64,000 nucleotides of DNA from Nitratidesulfovibrio termitidis HI1 (GCF_000504305.1 NZ_KI632512.1:2044250-2108249); one strand, 5' to 3'; numbered from the stretch's first letter, positions 43,542-54,660 are shown. Made by a program: numbers and translations. The notes: generated by a model from the sequence alone, not told the origin.

Positions 43542-44468
43542 ATGTGGGTGCAAGCCGAAGTGTTTTTGCAAACCCTTGTCGCCGGCATCCTGCTCGGCGG
43601 CCTGTACGCGCTCATCGGCATCGGCATGACGCTGATCCTCGGCGTCATGAAGATCATCAACCTCACCCATGGCCAGTTGATGATGGTGGCCATGTACATC
43701 GCCTTCTGGCTGTTCACCCTGTTCGGCATCGACCCGTACGTGTCGCTGCTCATCGCGCCGCCGCTCATGTTCGCCTTCGGCATGCTGATCCAGAAGGCGC
43801 TGGTAAATCCGGTGCTGCGGGTGGAATCCATCCTGCCGCACAACCAGGTCATCCTTACCGTGGGCATCGGGCTGGTGCTCCAGAACATGGCCACCATCCT
43901 GTTCACCTCCGACTACCGGTCCACCCCGGTGGATTACGCCTCCACGGCCTTCTACCTGTCCGACCTGTGGAAGGACACGCCGGTGGAAATCTCGCTGTCG
44001 CTGCCGTGGGCGGTGTCGTTCCTGCTTTCTGTGGTCATCACCGTGCTGCTGTGGTTCTTCCTGGCCCATACCGACACGGGCAAGTCCATCCGCGCAACGG
44101 CCCAGGACAAGGACGCCGCACTGATCATGGGCGTGAATGTGGGGCTGATGCGGGTCATCACCTTCGGCCTGGGCTCCGCGCTGGTGGCCTGCGCGGGCTG
44201 CCTGTTCATCCCCATCTACTACCTGTTCCCCGCGCTGGGGTCGCAGTTCACGCTCATCGCCTTCGTCATCACCATCCTTGGCGGGCTGGGGTCCACGCTG
44301 GGCGCCATCCTGGGCGGGCTGATCCTGGGCGTGTTCGAATCCATGACCGCCACCTACGTGGGCATGGGCTGGGCCCCGGTGGGGCGCTTCGTCATCTTCG
44401 TGGCCGCGCTGGTGTTCCTGCCGGGCGGTGTCGCCTCGCTCCTCAAGACCAGGAAGCTGTCGAAATGA
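43542..44468 (+). CDS. livH: Branched-chain amino-acid ABC permease LivH
   Basis: Inner-membrane permease of 308 residues with about eight helices. GIGMTLILGVMKIINLTHGQ is the classic LivH motif, and RATAQDKDAALIMGVNVG is the ATPase-docking loop. The ATG at 43542 follows GGGAGGT; the longer upstream frame is not coding. Its stop overlaps livM by four bases (ATGA). It pairs with LivM. Confidence 0.95.
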   Translation: MWVQAEVFLQTLVAGILLGGLYALIGIGMTLILGVMKIINLTHGQLMMVAMYIAFWLFTLFGIDPYVSLLIAPPLMFAFGMLIQKALVNPVLRVESILPHNQVILTVGIGLVLQNMATILFTSDYRSTPVDYASTAFYLSDLWKDTPVEISLSLPWAVSFLLSVVITVLLWFFLAHTDTGKSIRATAQDKDAALIMGVNVGLMRVITFGLGSALVACAGCLFIPIYYLFPALGSQFTLIAFVITILGGLGSTLGAILGGLILGVFESMTATYVGMGWAPVGRFVIFVAALVFLPGGVASLLKTRKLSK

Positions 44469-45406
44469 AAAACAACCTCGTTCCGCTGGTCGTGCTGGCG
44501 GTGCTGGCCGGGCTGCCGCTGCTGGGCCTGAACAGCTACGTCATGCACATCCTCATCCTGTCCATCATGTGGACCCTGGCGGGCATGGCCTGGAACCTGC
44601 TGGGCGGCCACTGCGGCCAGGTATCGTTCGGGCACGCCGCGTTCTTCGGCATGGGCGCGTACAGCGCGGGCCTCATCCACCTGCATCTGGGCCTGTCGCC
44701 CTGGTGGGGCTTTCTGGCCAGCCTGCCCGTGGTGGCCCTGGTGGCCCTGGCCATGGGGTCGGTGGTGCTGCGGCTGCGCGGCCCCTACTTCGTGCTGGCA
44801 ACCCTGGCCATTGGCGAAGTGCTGCGCATCACCTGTGAAAACCTTACCGATTTCACCAAGGGCACCCTTGGCATCATGATCACCCGCACCTGGGTGGAAA
44901 AGACGCAATACTACTACATCATCCTGGGGCTGGCCGTGCTGGCCTTCGTGGTGTGCCGGGCCATCGTGCGTTCGCGCTGGGGGTACTACTTCGTGGCCAT
45001 CCGCGAGGACCAGGACGCCGCCGAATCCATGGGCATCGACACCACGCGTTACAAGACCATCGCGCTGACGGTCAGCGCCATGCTCACCGGTCTGGCCGGG
45101 GCGTTCTACACCAATTACATGGGGTACATCGACCCGGGGGTGGTGTTCTCGCTGGGCGAAATATCCATCCTGATCATCATGGTGGTCATGGTGGGCGGCG
45201 TGGCAACGGAATGGGGCCCGGCGCTGGGCGCGGGCATCATGGTCATCCTGGCGGAATACATCCGATCGCTGCCGCTCATCGGCGTGGCCTACCAGACCAT
45301 GTTCGGGGTGCTGCTCATCGTGATCATCATCTACCTGCCCAACGGACTGGTAGGCGACTGGCCGGTGCTCCGGCGCAAGCTGCTGCGCGGGGGGGCCACG
45401 GCATGA
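44465..45406 (+). CDS. livM: Branched-chain amino-acid ABC permease LivM
   Basis: Permease of 313 residues. AWNLLGGHCGQVSFGHAAFF and FVAIREDQDAAESMGIDTTR are the LivM signatures. It starts on the ATGA overlap with livH and ends on an ATGA overlap with livG, showing tight translational coupling. Confidence 0.95.
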   Translation: MKNNLVPLVVLAVLAGLPLLGLNSYVMHILILSIMWTLAGMAWNLLGGHCGQVSFGHAAFFGMGAYSAGLIHLHLGLSPWWGFLASLPVVALVALAMGSVVLRLRGPYFVLATLAIGEVLRITCENLTDFTKGTLGIMITRTWVEKTQYYYIILGLAVLAFVVCRAIVRSRWGYYFVAIREDQDAAESMGIDTTRYKTIALTVSAMLTGLAGAFYTNYMGYIDPGVVFSLGEISILIIMVVMVGGVATEWGPALGAGIMVILAEYIRSLPLIGVAYQTMFGVLLIVIIIYLPNGLVGDWPVLRRKLLRGGATA

Positions 45407-46125
45407 GCATGCTCGAAATCCGCAAGCTGTCCATGTTCTTCGGCGGGCTGGCCGCCCTGCACGACGTGAACTTCGACGTGCGCCAGGGCGAGATACTGGC
45501 CCTCATCGGTCCCAACGGCGCGGGCAAGACCACCCTGTTCAACTGCGTGAACGGCTTCTACAACCCCTCGGAAGGGCAGGTGCTGTTCAAGGGGCAGCCC
45601 ATATCCGGGCTGAAGCCGCACAAGGTCTGCCAACTCGGCATTGCCCGCACCTTTCAGGTGGTCAAGCCGCTGTCGCGCATGAGCGTGTTCGACAACGTGC
45701 TGGCATCCGCCTTCCTGCGCAACCCCACCCGCAAGGGCGCGCAGGACGTGGCCGACGAGGTGCTGCACTTCACCGGGCTGTGGGACGACCGCGACCAGTT
45801 GTCCAAGGGGCTGCCGCTGGGCAAGCGCAAGCGTCTGGAAATAGCCCGCTCGCTGGCCACCCAGCCGGAATTCCTGCTGCTGGACGAATCGTTCGCGGGG
45901 CTGAACCCGGCGGAACTGGACGTGTCCATCGACATCATCCGGGGCATCAGGCAACAGGGCATCACCGTCATGATCATCGAACACCACATGAAGGTGATCA
46001 TGGCCATTTCGGACCGCATCGTGGTGCTGAACTTCGGCCAGAAGATCGCCGAGGGCTCGCCCGCGGAAATCAGCGCCAACAGGCAGGTCGTGGAAGCGTA
46101 CCTGGGGGAGGAGCACGGTGCTTGA
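45403..46125 (+). CDS. livG: Branched-chain amino-acid ABC ATPase LivG
   Basis: ATP-binding subunit of 240 residues with Walker A GPNGAGKTT, the family-specific signature LPLGKRKRLEIARSLA (in place of LSGGQ, as usual in LivG) and Walker B FLLLDESFAGLNPAE. An alternative start at 45409 (MLEIRK) is close by. Confidence 0.95.
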   Translation: MSMLEIRKLSMFFGGLAALHDVNFDVRQGEILALIGPNGAGKTTLFNCVNGFYNPSEGQVLFKGQPISGLKPHKVCQLGIARTFQVVKPLSRMSVFDNVLASAFLRNPTRKGAQDVADEVLHFTGLWDDRDQLSKGLPLGKRKRLEIARSLATQPEFLLLDESFAGLNPAELDVSIDIIRGIRQQGITVMIIEHHMKVIMAISDRIVVLNFGQKIAEGSPAEISANRQVVEAYLGEEHGA

Positions 46126-46822
46126 GGTTCGCAACATCGATGTCGCCTACGGCGACGTGCAGGTGATCTGGGACGTCTCGTTCCGGGTGGGCACGGGCGA
46201 AATCGTGGCCATGATCGGCGCCAACGGCGCAGGCAAGTCCACCATCATGCGCACCGTGTCGGGCGTGCTGCGGCCGGGCAAGGGCGAGATACTGATGGCG
46301 GGAGAGGCCATCCACGACGTGGAGCCGTACACCCTCATCGAAAAGGGGCTGGCCCACGTGCCCGAGGCGCGGCGGCTGTTTCCGGAAATGACGGTGGAGG
46401 AAAACCTGGACATGGGCTCCCTGCGGGGGCGGGCACGCAAGGAGCGGGCCCGCACCAAGGAGCGGGTGTTTTCCATCTTCCCGCGCCTGGCCGAGCGGCG
46501 CAGGCAGGCATCCGGCACCCTTTCCGGCGGCGAGCAGCAAATGCTGGCCATTGGCCGGGGGCTGATGGCCCTGCCCCGGCTGATCATGTTCGACGAACCA
46601 TCACTGGGCCTTGCACCCATTCTGGTTCAGGATATCTTTGGCGTCATCCGCACGGTGCGCGACGAGGGCATGACCGTGCTCATCGTGGAGCAGAACGTGC
46701 GGCAGACCCTGGCCCTGTGCGACAGGGCCTATGTGCTGGAGAACGGGCGCATCACCCAGGAGGGGGCCGGGGCCGACCTGCTGCGCGACCCCCACGTGAA
46801 GGCCGCGTACCTCGGGGTATAG
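46118..46822 (+). CDS. livF: Branched-chain amino-acid ABC ATPase LivF
   Basis: Second ATPase, 234 residues, with Walker A GANGAGKST, signature TLSGGEQQMLAIGRGLM and Walker B LIMFDEPSLGLAP. Translation starts from GTG at 46118, overlapping livG by eight bases with GGAGGAG upstream. This completes the LivHMGF complex. Confidence 0.95.
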   Translation: MLEVRNIDVAYGDVQVIWDVSFRVGTGEIVAMIGANGAGKSTIMRTVSGVLRPGKGEILMAGEAIHDVEPYTLIEKGLAHVPEARRLFPEMTVEENLDMGSLRGRARKERARTKERVFSIFPRLAERRRQASGTLSGGEQQMLAIGRGLMALPRLIMFDEPSLGLAPILVQDIFGVIRTVRDEGMTVLIVEQNVRQTLALCDRAYVLENGRITQEGAGADLLRDPHVKAAYLGV

Positions 46823-46861
46823 CGCACCGCGCCGCCCCGCCATTTCCCAACGGAGGTTCCC

Positions 46862-47515
46862 ATGCTGGTCAAGGACTGGATGACCACCCACGTCTACACG
46901 GTGACGCCCGACGACTCCATTTCGTCGGCGGCGGCCCTGATGCGCGAACGCAACGTGAAGCACCTGCCGGTGGTCGAAAACGAACTGCTGGTGGGCATGC
47001 TGTCCGACCGCGACATCAAGGCCTACCTGCCCTCCAAGGGCACGTCACTGGACATCTACGAAATCAACTACCTGCTGGCCAAGACCAAGGTCAGCCAGGC
47101 CATGACCCGCCCCGTGGTCTCCATACCGGCGGACACACCCATCGAGGACGCGGCCATGATCATGCACGACCGTGACTTCGGCTGCTTGCCGGTGACGGAG
47201 GCCGCCCCCGGCGGCCAGCGGGTGACGGGCATCATTTCCGACAATGACCTGTTCCGGGTCATGGTGGACATCACCGGCGTGCGCGGCGGCGGGCACCGGC
47301 TGGCCCTGGTGCTGCCCGACCGGCCCGGCTCCATCAAGGAGGCGGGCGACCTGGTGCGGGCGCGCGGCTTCCGCCTGCAAAGCATCATGTCCACCAACGA
47401 AAAGGCCGCACCCGGCACCCGTTACGTGGTGCTGCGCACCCGGGGCGAAGGCGACTGGGCCGGGCTGGTGGATGACATCGGAAAGAGCCCGTTCCAACTG
47501 GTGCACGCGTTGTAG
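46862..47515 (+). CDS. CBS-pair and ACT-domain protein
   Basis: Cytoplasmic sensor-type protein of 217 residues. Two CBS motifs (about 1-60 and 75-130: VKDWMTTHVYTVTPDDSIS, RDRD-like LSDRDIKAY; VSQAMTRPVVSIPADTPIED) are followed by an ACT-like domain (about 143-217: HRLALVLPDRPGSIKEAGDL). CBS pairs bind adenine nucleotides and ACT domains bind amino acids. It lies 40 bases after livF with GGAGG upstream, so a regulatory link to amino-acid supply is likely, by inference. It resembles AcuB-type proteins. Confidence 0.88.
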   Translation: MLVKDWMTTHVYTVTPDDSISSAAALMRERNVKHLPVVENELLVGMLSDRDIKAYLPSKGTSLDIYEINYLLAKTKVSQAMTRPVVSIPADTPIEDAAMIMHDRDFGCLPVTEAAPGGQRVTGIISDNDLFRVMVDITGVRGGGHRLALVLPDRPGSIKEAGDLVRARGFRLQSIMSTNEKAAPGTRYVVLRTRGEGDWAGLVDDIGKSPFQLVHAL

Positions 47516-47540
47516 GCAACCCACCCCACGAAAAACACGA

Positions 47541-47567
47541 GGGCCGGGAGACGATCCCGGCCCTTTT
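47541..47567 (+). terminator. Intrinsic terminator of the liv operon
   Basis: GGGCCGGGA (47541-47549) and TCCCGGCCC (47555-47563) form a 9-bp stem with a 5-nt loop followed by TTTT, placed 26 bases after the CBS/ACT gene. Confidence 0.85.
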
Positions 47568-47661
47568 GCGTTGCCTGCCACATCCACATATATGAACGGG
47601 TGGACCGCAGGCCCCTGTGCGCCCCTGCGCCTTTCCCGCTTGCCTCCAAAAGCCGCTGCTG

Positions 47662-47719
47662 TTACAAGTTTGCAAAAATTGAGGGCGCGCACCTCCCTAC
47701 GTTTTGCACGAATTTGTAA
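47662..47719. promoter_or_regulatory. Inverted pair of TTACAA motifs upstream of glnN
   Basis: TTACAAGTTTGCAAAA (47662-47677) and, inverted, TTTTGCACGAATTTGTAA (47702-47719) flank a 24-nt spacer. They look like two binding sites for one regulator. Confidence 0.5.
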
Positions 47720-47945
47720 AATTTGCGGCTTTTTTACCGGCCCCGTGCACAGGACGAATTGCCAACCGCACGGAACACCGGCCTTTTTTTTAGTGGACCG
47801 CTTCTTGCTTTTGATTTTGGCGTCGCAACGCGCCGACACCCGCCACGTGGCACGCGGCGGAACCGGCACGCCGCCGCATCCCGGCGGGGCGACCACGTGA
47901 ACGACGTGAACAGGGACACTGGCGCGAGCAGGTCGCGCCGGACAC

Positions 47946-47966
47946 ATGCGACAAATTTGTAAGCAT
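47946..47966. promoter_or_regulatory. ATGCGACAAATTTGTAAGCAT palindrome just upstream of glnN
   Basis: ATGC and GCAT flank the perfect palindrome ACAAATTTGT (47951-47960). It lies about 36 bases before the glnN ATG and is related to the motifs at 47662-47719 and 41591-41606. Confidence 0.5.
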
Positions 47967-48001
47967 CGCGATTACCGCAACCCCCTTTCAGGAGAACGTC
48001 C

Positions 48002-50182
<2,181 letters not shown>

Positions 50183-50512
50183 GGCCCGCCCCTGCCGGAC
50201 GGCAGACATGCAATGACACGGGCCGCCCTTCGGGGCGGCCCTTTGCGTGCCCCCCCCCTTTGCGTCCCTGTCCGCACGCGCACGGGTATGGATGCGGCCG
50301 TCCGCTCCCACTGGCGCGCATCGGCAGCGCCTGCGGTACCCGGCGCACCGGGGGCACTGCGCCACACCGCGCATACCAGCCCATACCGGCCCATACCAGC
50401 TTGACGCAAAGCCCGGCCCCGTCTAGGCATGAGGCGCGCCGCGGCGGAATCCCCGTCACTACCGGTTCACCGTCGCGCGCATCACCACGAACGCGATCAG
50501 TACGAGGTTTCC
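50183..50512. other. Intergenic region after glnN
   Basis: Holds the glnN terminator at 50220-50244 and GC-rich DNA with TACC/CCATACC-rich short repeats at 50378-50400. No gene is recognised; the next start codon is at 50513. Confidence 0.45.
50220..50244 (+). terminator. Intrinsic terminator of glnN
   Basis: GGGCCGCCC and GGGCGGCCC form a 9-bp stem around the stable TTCG tetraloop, followed by TTT, 37 bases after the stop. Confidence 0.85.
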
Positions 50513-50887
50513 ATGGCCAACCACGAAGAAGACGACGGCTACGACTACCTGTTCGAGGCAGCCTACGAGGCGCTGGAAGAAAGCGGCTTCACCGGCCTGC
50601 TGGTAAGCGGCTACGAGGACATGCCGGAACCCGCCCCGGTGGAAGGGCACATGCCCGACCTGACCGCCACCAACGCCAAGGGCGTGGCCTGCATTTTCGA
50701 GATCTGCCCGCGCGAGGCCTTTGCCACGCAGGAACTGGCGGACCGGCTGCTGGTCTTCGCCCGCCATGCGGAAGCCATCAAGGGGCATCTGGTGCTCATC
50801 GTGCCCGAGGGCGAAGAGGACGTGGCCTGGGCCTTCCTGTCCGAGCACGCCATACCCGAGGACAGGCTGGACGTCTGGGAAGCGTAG
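50513..50887 (+). CDS. Acidic hypothetical protein (124 aa)
   Basis: Begins MANHEEDDGYDYLFEAAYEA. It is acidic and soluble, with DLTATNAKGVACIFEICPRE followed by a helix and ending LSEHAIPEDRLDVWEA. GAGG precedes the ATG. No family was recognised; the alternation of strands and the final segment have a faint nuclease- or sensor-like appearance only. It is probably a real gene because composition and ribosome-binding site are good. Confidence 0.65.
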   Translation: MANHEEDDGYDYLFEAAYEALEESGFTGLLVSGYEDMPEPAPVEGHMPDLTATNAKGVACIFEICPREAFATQELADRLLVFARHAEAIKGHLVLIVPEGEEDVAWAFLSEHAIPEDRLDVWEA

Positions 50888-51018
50888 ACGAGACGCCGGG
50901 CACGGCCACAGGCACGACGCCCGCCCAGCTCTGGCTGACCTGGCAGACCGCCCGGCTCTGCAGACCGGGCAGATGCCTCTGACGGACGGTTTCGGCGGCT
51001 GCCCCTGCAACGCGGACA

Positions 51019-51351
51019 CTAGCCCCTGTCGCGCACGTCGTGCCGCCACGAGCACAACGGAGCGCAGCAGCCAAGGCCCTGACGCAGCTCGGTCAGGTCC
51101 GGGCCCGGCGCGTCCCCAGCGGGCCTGCTGGCATCGGGCGTGTCTGCGCAGGGTCTTCCCGGACGGGACGCTTCGGACGACACCCCGGATGCCGGGTGGC
51201 GCGGCGCCATCAGCAGGCACAGGTACCGGCCAAGCGCGGCATCCCAGAGCAGTTCGGGGCAGCGCGGCAGATAGCCGTGCAGCAGGTGCGAGACCTGGCA
51301 CTGGTCGGACAGGCAGCACCAGCCGCAGCCGACGCAAGGCACATGGGACAT
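51019..51351 (-). CDS. Cysteine-rich small protein (possible metal-binding)
   Basis: Protein of 110 residues opening MSHVPCVGCGWCCLSDQCQV, a dense CxxCxxCC and C pattern as in YkgJ-like zinc- or iron-chelating proteins. YLPRCPELLWDAALGRYLCL follows, then a Pro/Gly-rich tail with two more Cys. No strong ribosome-binding site was found. It is convergent with the acidic hypothetical gene. The Cys arrangement is the main reason to call it. Confidence 0.55.
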   Translation of the reverse strand: MSHVPCVGCGWCCLSDQCQVSHLLHGYLPRCPELLWDAALGRYLCLLMAPRHPASGVSSEASRPGRPCADTPDASRPAGDAPGPDLTELRQGLGCCAPLCSWRHDVRDRG

Positions 51352-51847
51352 GAAGGTACCGTGAACAGCTTCGCGGGCAAGCCGTCCCCCTGTTGACGGA
51401 CATATTGCGGGGGTGGCTCCGGGCCGCGCGGGTTCCGTGCCCCTTTCGGGGCAGGCACGGTCCTGGGAGGGGATTGCCGGGCACGGTACACCCCTGCCGC
51501 AGGCATGGCAAACCGGGCTTCGGGTCCGGCTTCCTCCGGCGGCGCCCCGGCCGGGTCCGCCCTTTCCCGCTTGCCATCAGGCGGTCGGACACGCCCCTCC
51601 CCCGTCCCCTCACTTCCCGGCGTCCCGCCGGGCTTGTTACACACCGTTACCATTTGCCCCTTGCCATCCGCCCGTGGTGGCTCTAGAAGGCATCCAGCAA
51701 AGCTCCGCGCGCAGCCCGGCAAAGCTCCTTCGCAGTCCGACAAAGCTCCTTCGCAGCCCGGCAACGCTCCCTTGCAACCCGGCAACGTCCCTCCCCAGCC
51801 CGAAAAAGACCGCCCGCAACCCCGGCATACCCGCCAAGACCGTCCCC
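51352..51847. other. Intergenic region upstream of the esterase gene
   Basis: About 500 bases. Contains a degenerate 21-nt tandem repeat at 51699-51805. No independent gene is recognised. Part of the open frame continues into the esterase gene but lacks a plausible start. Confidence 0.45.
51699..51805 (+). repeat. 21-nt tandem repeat upstream of the esterase gene
   Basis: AAAGCTCCTTCGCAG(C/T)CCG(A/G)C-type units occur about five times with increasing divergence. The 21-nt period is a multiple of three, and the array ends about 40 bases before the esterase ATG. Confidence 0.8.
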
Positions 51848-52756
51848 ATGTCGCGCCGCCCTCGCCTGCTCCGCCTCCCTGTCCTGCTGGTCCTGCTGGT
51901 CCTGCCAGCCCTGCTGGCGGCAGTGCTGCTGGCTCACCCCCCGCTGCGCGACGGCCTGGTGGGCCTGGCCCGCTATGCCAAGGCCCGGCTGTACGACTAC
52001 CGCCTGTTCGACGATTCCGACCTGGTCACCGACGTCTCCGCCCGCGAACCAGTGCCCCTGCAACGCCTGGCCGACGGCAACACCCTGTACGTGCTGGTCA
52101 TGGGGCAATCCAACGCCGCCAACGAGGTGGACACCCCCCTGCCCGCCGACGACCTGGAAAACGTGTTCATCGAATACGACGGCACCCTGTACCCCGCCGA
52201 AGACCCCATGCTGGGCGGCACGGGCGAACGGGGATCGGTGTGGTCGCGCTTCGCGCGGCTGGCGCTGGCCACCGGACGCTGGCGGTACGTGGTGCTTTCG
52301 GTCATTGCCGAAGGCGGCTCGCCGCTGTCCTACTGGCTGCCCGGCGGCCCGGTGCGCCCCAAGCTGGAAGAACGTCTGCGGGCCATCCAGCAGTTGCCCA
52401 TCCGGCCGGACTACGTGTTCTGGTTCCACGGCGAATCGGATGCGCTCAATTCCCTGCCGCGCCTGCTGTACAAGTACGATTTCCTCGATCTGGTAGGCAC
52501 GTTGCGCACCTTCGGCATCGACAATCCGGTGCTGGTCTCGCAAACCTCGCTGTGCCGCCGCTACGGCACCGAATCGGTGCGCCAGGCCCAGCAGGAACTG
52601 GCCCGCCAGGTGCCCAACGTTGTCCTGGGGCCGGATACCGACGAAGTGGGCCTGCCCTTTCGCCGCGATGGTTGCCACTTCACCGACGAAGGCGGCGACA
52701 TCGTGGCCGGGCTGTGGATGGACGCCATGCTCGATGCGGAGCACGCCGCCGAATAG
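51848..52756 (+). CDS. Membrane-anchored SGNH/SASA-type esterase
   Basis: Protein of 302 residues with an N-terminal signal anchor (about 8-28) and an SGNH-hydrolase-like domain. VLVMGQSNAANE holds the nucleophile Ser88 with its block I motif, FWFHGESDA gives the GES block, and DGCHFTDEGG gives catalytic Asp274 and His277. The sialate O-acetylesterase/carbohydrate esterase 6 family shares this pattern. It probably removes O-acetyl groups from polysaccharide in the periplasm. The ribosome-binding site is weak but the N-terminus fits. Confidence 0.82.
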   Translation: MSRRPRLLRLPVLLVLLVLPALLAAVLLAHPPLRDGLVGLARYAKARLYDYRLFDDSDLVTDVSAREPVPLQRLADGNTLYVLVMGQSNAANEVDTPLPADDLENVFIEYDGTLYPAEDPMLGGTGERGSVWSRFARLALATGRWRYVVLSVIAEGGSPLSYWLPGGPVRPKLEERLRAIQQLPIRPDYVFWFHGESDALNSLPRLLYKYDFLDLVGTLRTFGIDNPVLVSQTSLCRRYGTESVRQAQQELARQVPNVVLGPDTDEVGLPFRRDGCHFTDEGGDIVAGLWMDAMLDAEHAAE

Positions 52757-52885
52757 CCCGGCGGTGCGCCAGCCTGCGCCTTCCCTTCGGCCTCCTTCCC
52801 TGCCACGCTAGCTGCCCGGTCGCCCTTTACCTTTGGACCTGGTGAGCTCGGCTTGACGTGCCCAACGGCTCGGCCTTCCGTTGCG

Positions 52886-52897
52886 CCCCCCCCCCCC
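52886..52897 (+). repeat. C12 homopolymer in the nuo upstream region
   Basis: Twelve consecutive C bases in intergenic DNA. Slippage here would not alter a recognised gene; it could affect spacing of upstream elements only. Confidence 0.75.
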
Positions 52898-53516
52898 GGT
52901 TTCCCTGCGACCTTCCCCCGCCTCTCCGCCCCCCTGCTCCCTGCCGTTTCAGCCAGCCTGGCATTCCGCCTTGGCCCGCGTACCCTTCCCGCGCATCTGG
53001 ATTAAAAAAATCAGTATTGGCGGAATGTTCCGGAAAAACTTCTTTCGCCGTTCAATCAATGCGGTTGGCTGCCCAGACAGTTTCACCCCACCGCGCGCAG
53101 ACCCCCGGTTTTCGCCGTTTGCTCCGGTTTTTCCCGCCGCGCCGCAAGGCCACTCGGCGAAGCGCAAATATTTCCACGTGAATTTCCAAACATGGTAGCG
53201 GTTACTGACATTGGGTGATATACGGATGATAGACCATTAGTCTGTTCGGTACGCGAACTTCCCGCGCCCCTCGCCGGGCGGGCCTTTTCGCGTCGGCTCC
53301 CGTCAGGATGGCGGGTGGCGGTGGGGACGGGACACGCTTCGTGATGCCGGTCACGTTCACCCACGCCGGAATCGGGCATGCAGACGGCGGAAGGCGCCGC
53401 ACTGCCCCCAGCCCGATGCCGGACGTACGCTGGCCCGGTGCCGGACCGACACCGCCGGCCCCTTCCGACAGGGCCACGAACGCGGACATACAACACGGCG
53501 TGTGACATTGGGCCGC

Positions 53517-53561
53517 AATTAGTAGCACTAATTTGACAAACGTAACACCATGAGGTAACCC
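53517..53561 (+). promoter_or_regulatory. Candidate nuo promoter with overlapping palindrome
   Basis: AATTAGT and ACTAATT (53517-53523 and 53527-53533) form a perfect 7-bp inverted repeat directly abutting a consensus -35 TTGACA (53533-53538). A weak -10 TAACCC follows after 17 bases (53556-53561). A regulator bound here would overlap RNA polymerase. Confidence 0.4.
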
Positions 53562-53740
53562 ACCACAACTCCACTTCCTCCGCGTTTCCGCCCACCATCG
53601 ACGGGCAAACGCCAACCCGGCGGACACGGTCGCCGCCGGCGCGCACCGCATGTCAGGCGCTCCTGACATGGCATGCGCACGCAACGGGCAATCCAATGCC
53701 GCAGCCGCGCTGCGGTTTCACTGGTTTCCGGAGGTGACCG

Positions 53741-54121
53741 ATGGTTTTCGACATCCTGCATCTTGCTATCATCCTCTTCCTCATCGCGGGGCTCGCGTTC
53801 GCGGGCGGCCCGCTCATCCTCGCCATGCTCGTGGCCCCACGGGCGCGCGGCGGCGACCTGGGCATGTCCTACGAATGCGGCATGCGCCCCCACGGCAACG
53901 CCTGGACCCGCTTCGGCATCAACTACTACGTTTACGCCCTGCTGTTCATCGCCTTCGACGTGGACGTGCTGTACCTGTTCCCCGCTGCCGCCCATTACCA
54001 CGCCACCGTGGGCTGGGGCGCCTTCATCGAAATCTGCGTCTTCCTGTTCTTCCTCGTGCTTGCCCTGGTCTATTTCCGCGCCAAGGGGGTGTTCACATGG
54101 CCGCGCAAGATTGCCCTGTAA
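53741..54121 (+). CDS. nuoA: Complex I subunit NuoA
   Basis: Small membrane subunit of 126 residues with three helices. The loop [20 protein letters not shown] matches the conserved Cys-containing NuoA loop, and [20 protein letters not shown] is a family hallmark. GGAGGT precedes the ATG. First gene of the operon; its end overlaps nuoB. Confidence 0.95.
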   Translation: MVFDILHLAIILFLIAGLAFAGGPLILAMLVAPRARGGDLGMSYECGMRPHGNAWTRFGINYYVYALLFIAFDVDVLYLFPAAAHYHATVGWGAFIEICVFLFFLVLALVYFRAKGVFTWPRKIAL

Positions 54122-54660
54122 GGCCCCCGCTCATCGCGCCGGCCACGGGCGGAGTTGATGCACCCATCGTCAATGTGGCGCCGGTGCAGAAGATTCTGGA
54201 CGTGTGCCGGGCCATGTCGCTGTGGCCCATGACCTTCGGCCTGGCCTGCTGCGCCATTGAAATGATGGCGGTGGGCATGGCCCGGTTCGACATCTCGCGC
54301 TTCGGGGCCGAAGTGTTCCGCCCCTCGCCGCGCCAGTCGGACCTGATGATCGTGGCGGGCACCGTCACCCGCAAGATGGCCCCGGCGCTGGTGCGCCTCT
54401 ATGAACAGATGCCCGCGCCGCGCTACGTCATGGCGCTGGGCAACTGCGCCATCTCCGGCGGGCCGTTCAACTTCGAGGGGCAGTACGCCATCGTCGAGGG
54501 CGTGGACAATCTGGTGCCCGTGGACGTGTACGTGCCCGGCTGCCCGCCCCGGCCAGAGGCGCTGCTGGAAGGGCTGTTCCAGATCCAGCACAAGATCACG
54601 GGCCGCCGCTGGTGGCCGGTGCCTGCCGAAATCTCCGGCTCCATGGGGGGTGGCGCATGA
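54097..54660 (+). CDS. nuoB: Complex I subunit NuoB (cluster N2)
   Basis: Peripheral arm subunit of 187 residues that holds the last iron-sulfur cluster N2. Ligands are Cys51 and Cys52 ([10 protein letters not shown]), Cys117 (LGNCA) and Cys149 (PGCPPRP). The start at 54097 lies inside nuoA (25-base overlap) with a GGGGGT site upstream. Normal length. Confidence 0.96.
   Translation: MAAQDCPVRPPLIAPATGGVDAPIVNVAPVQKILDVCRAMSLWPMTFGLACCAIEMMAVGMARFDISRFGAEVFRPSPRQSDLMIVAGTVTRKMAPALVRLYEQMPAPRYVMALGNCAISGGPFNFEGQYAIVEGVDNLVPVDVYVPGCPPRPEALLEGLFQIQHKITGRRWWPVPAEISGSMGGGA

Larger units (their letters stand above)
47568..48001. other. Leader and control region of glnN
   Basis: About 430 bases without a gene. 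It contains AT-rich patches at 47650-47730 and 47945-47965 with three copies of a TTACAAATTT-like motif, the likely control region for glutamine synthetase. The rest is GC-rich. Confidence 0.5.
52757..53740. other. Long region upstream of the nuo operon
   Basis: About 980 bases. No convincing gene. Features seen: a C12 tract at 52886-52897, AT-rich patches at 53000-53060 and 53160-53240, a repeated 10-mer TGACATTGGG (53206 and 53503), and a palindrome with a consensus -35 at 53517-53538. Open frames lack recognisable domains. Confidence 0.5.

Noticed and set aside
52858-53198. Two small plus-strand frames upstream of nuoA
   Set aside because: They cross the C12 tract in two phases and have Pro/Arg-rich composition without motifs; unlikely to be real.
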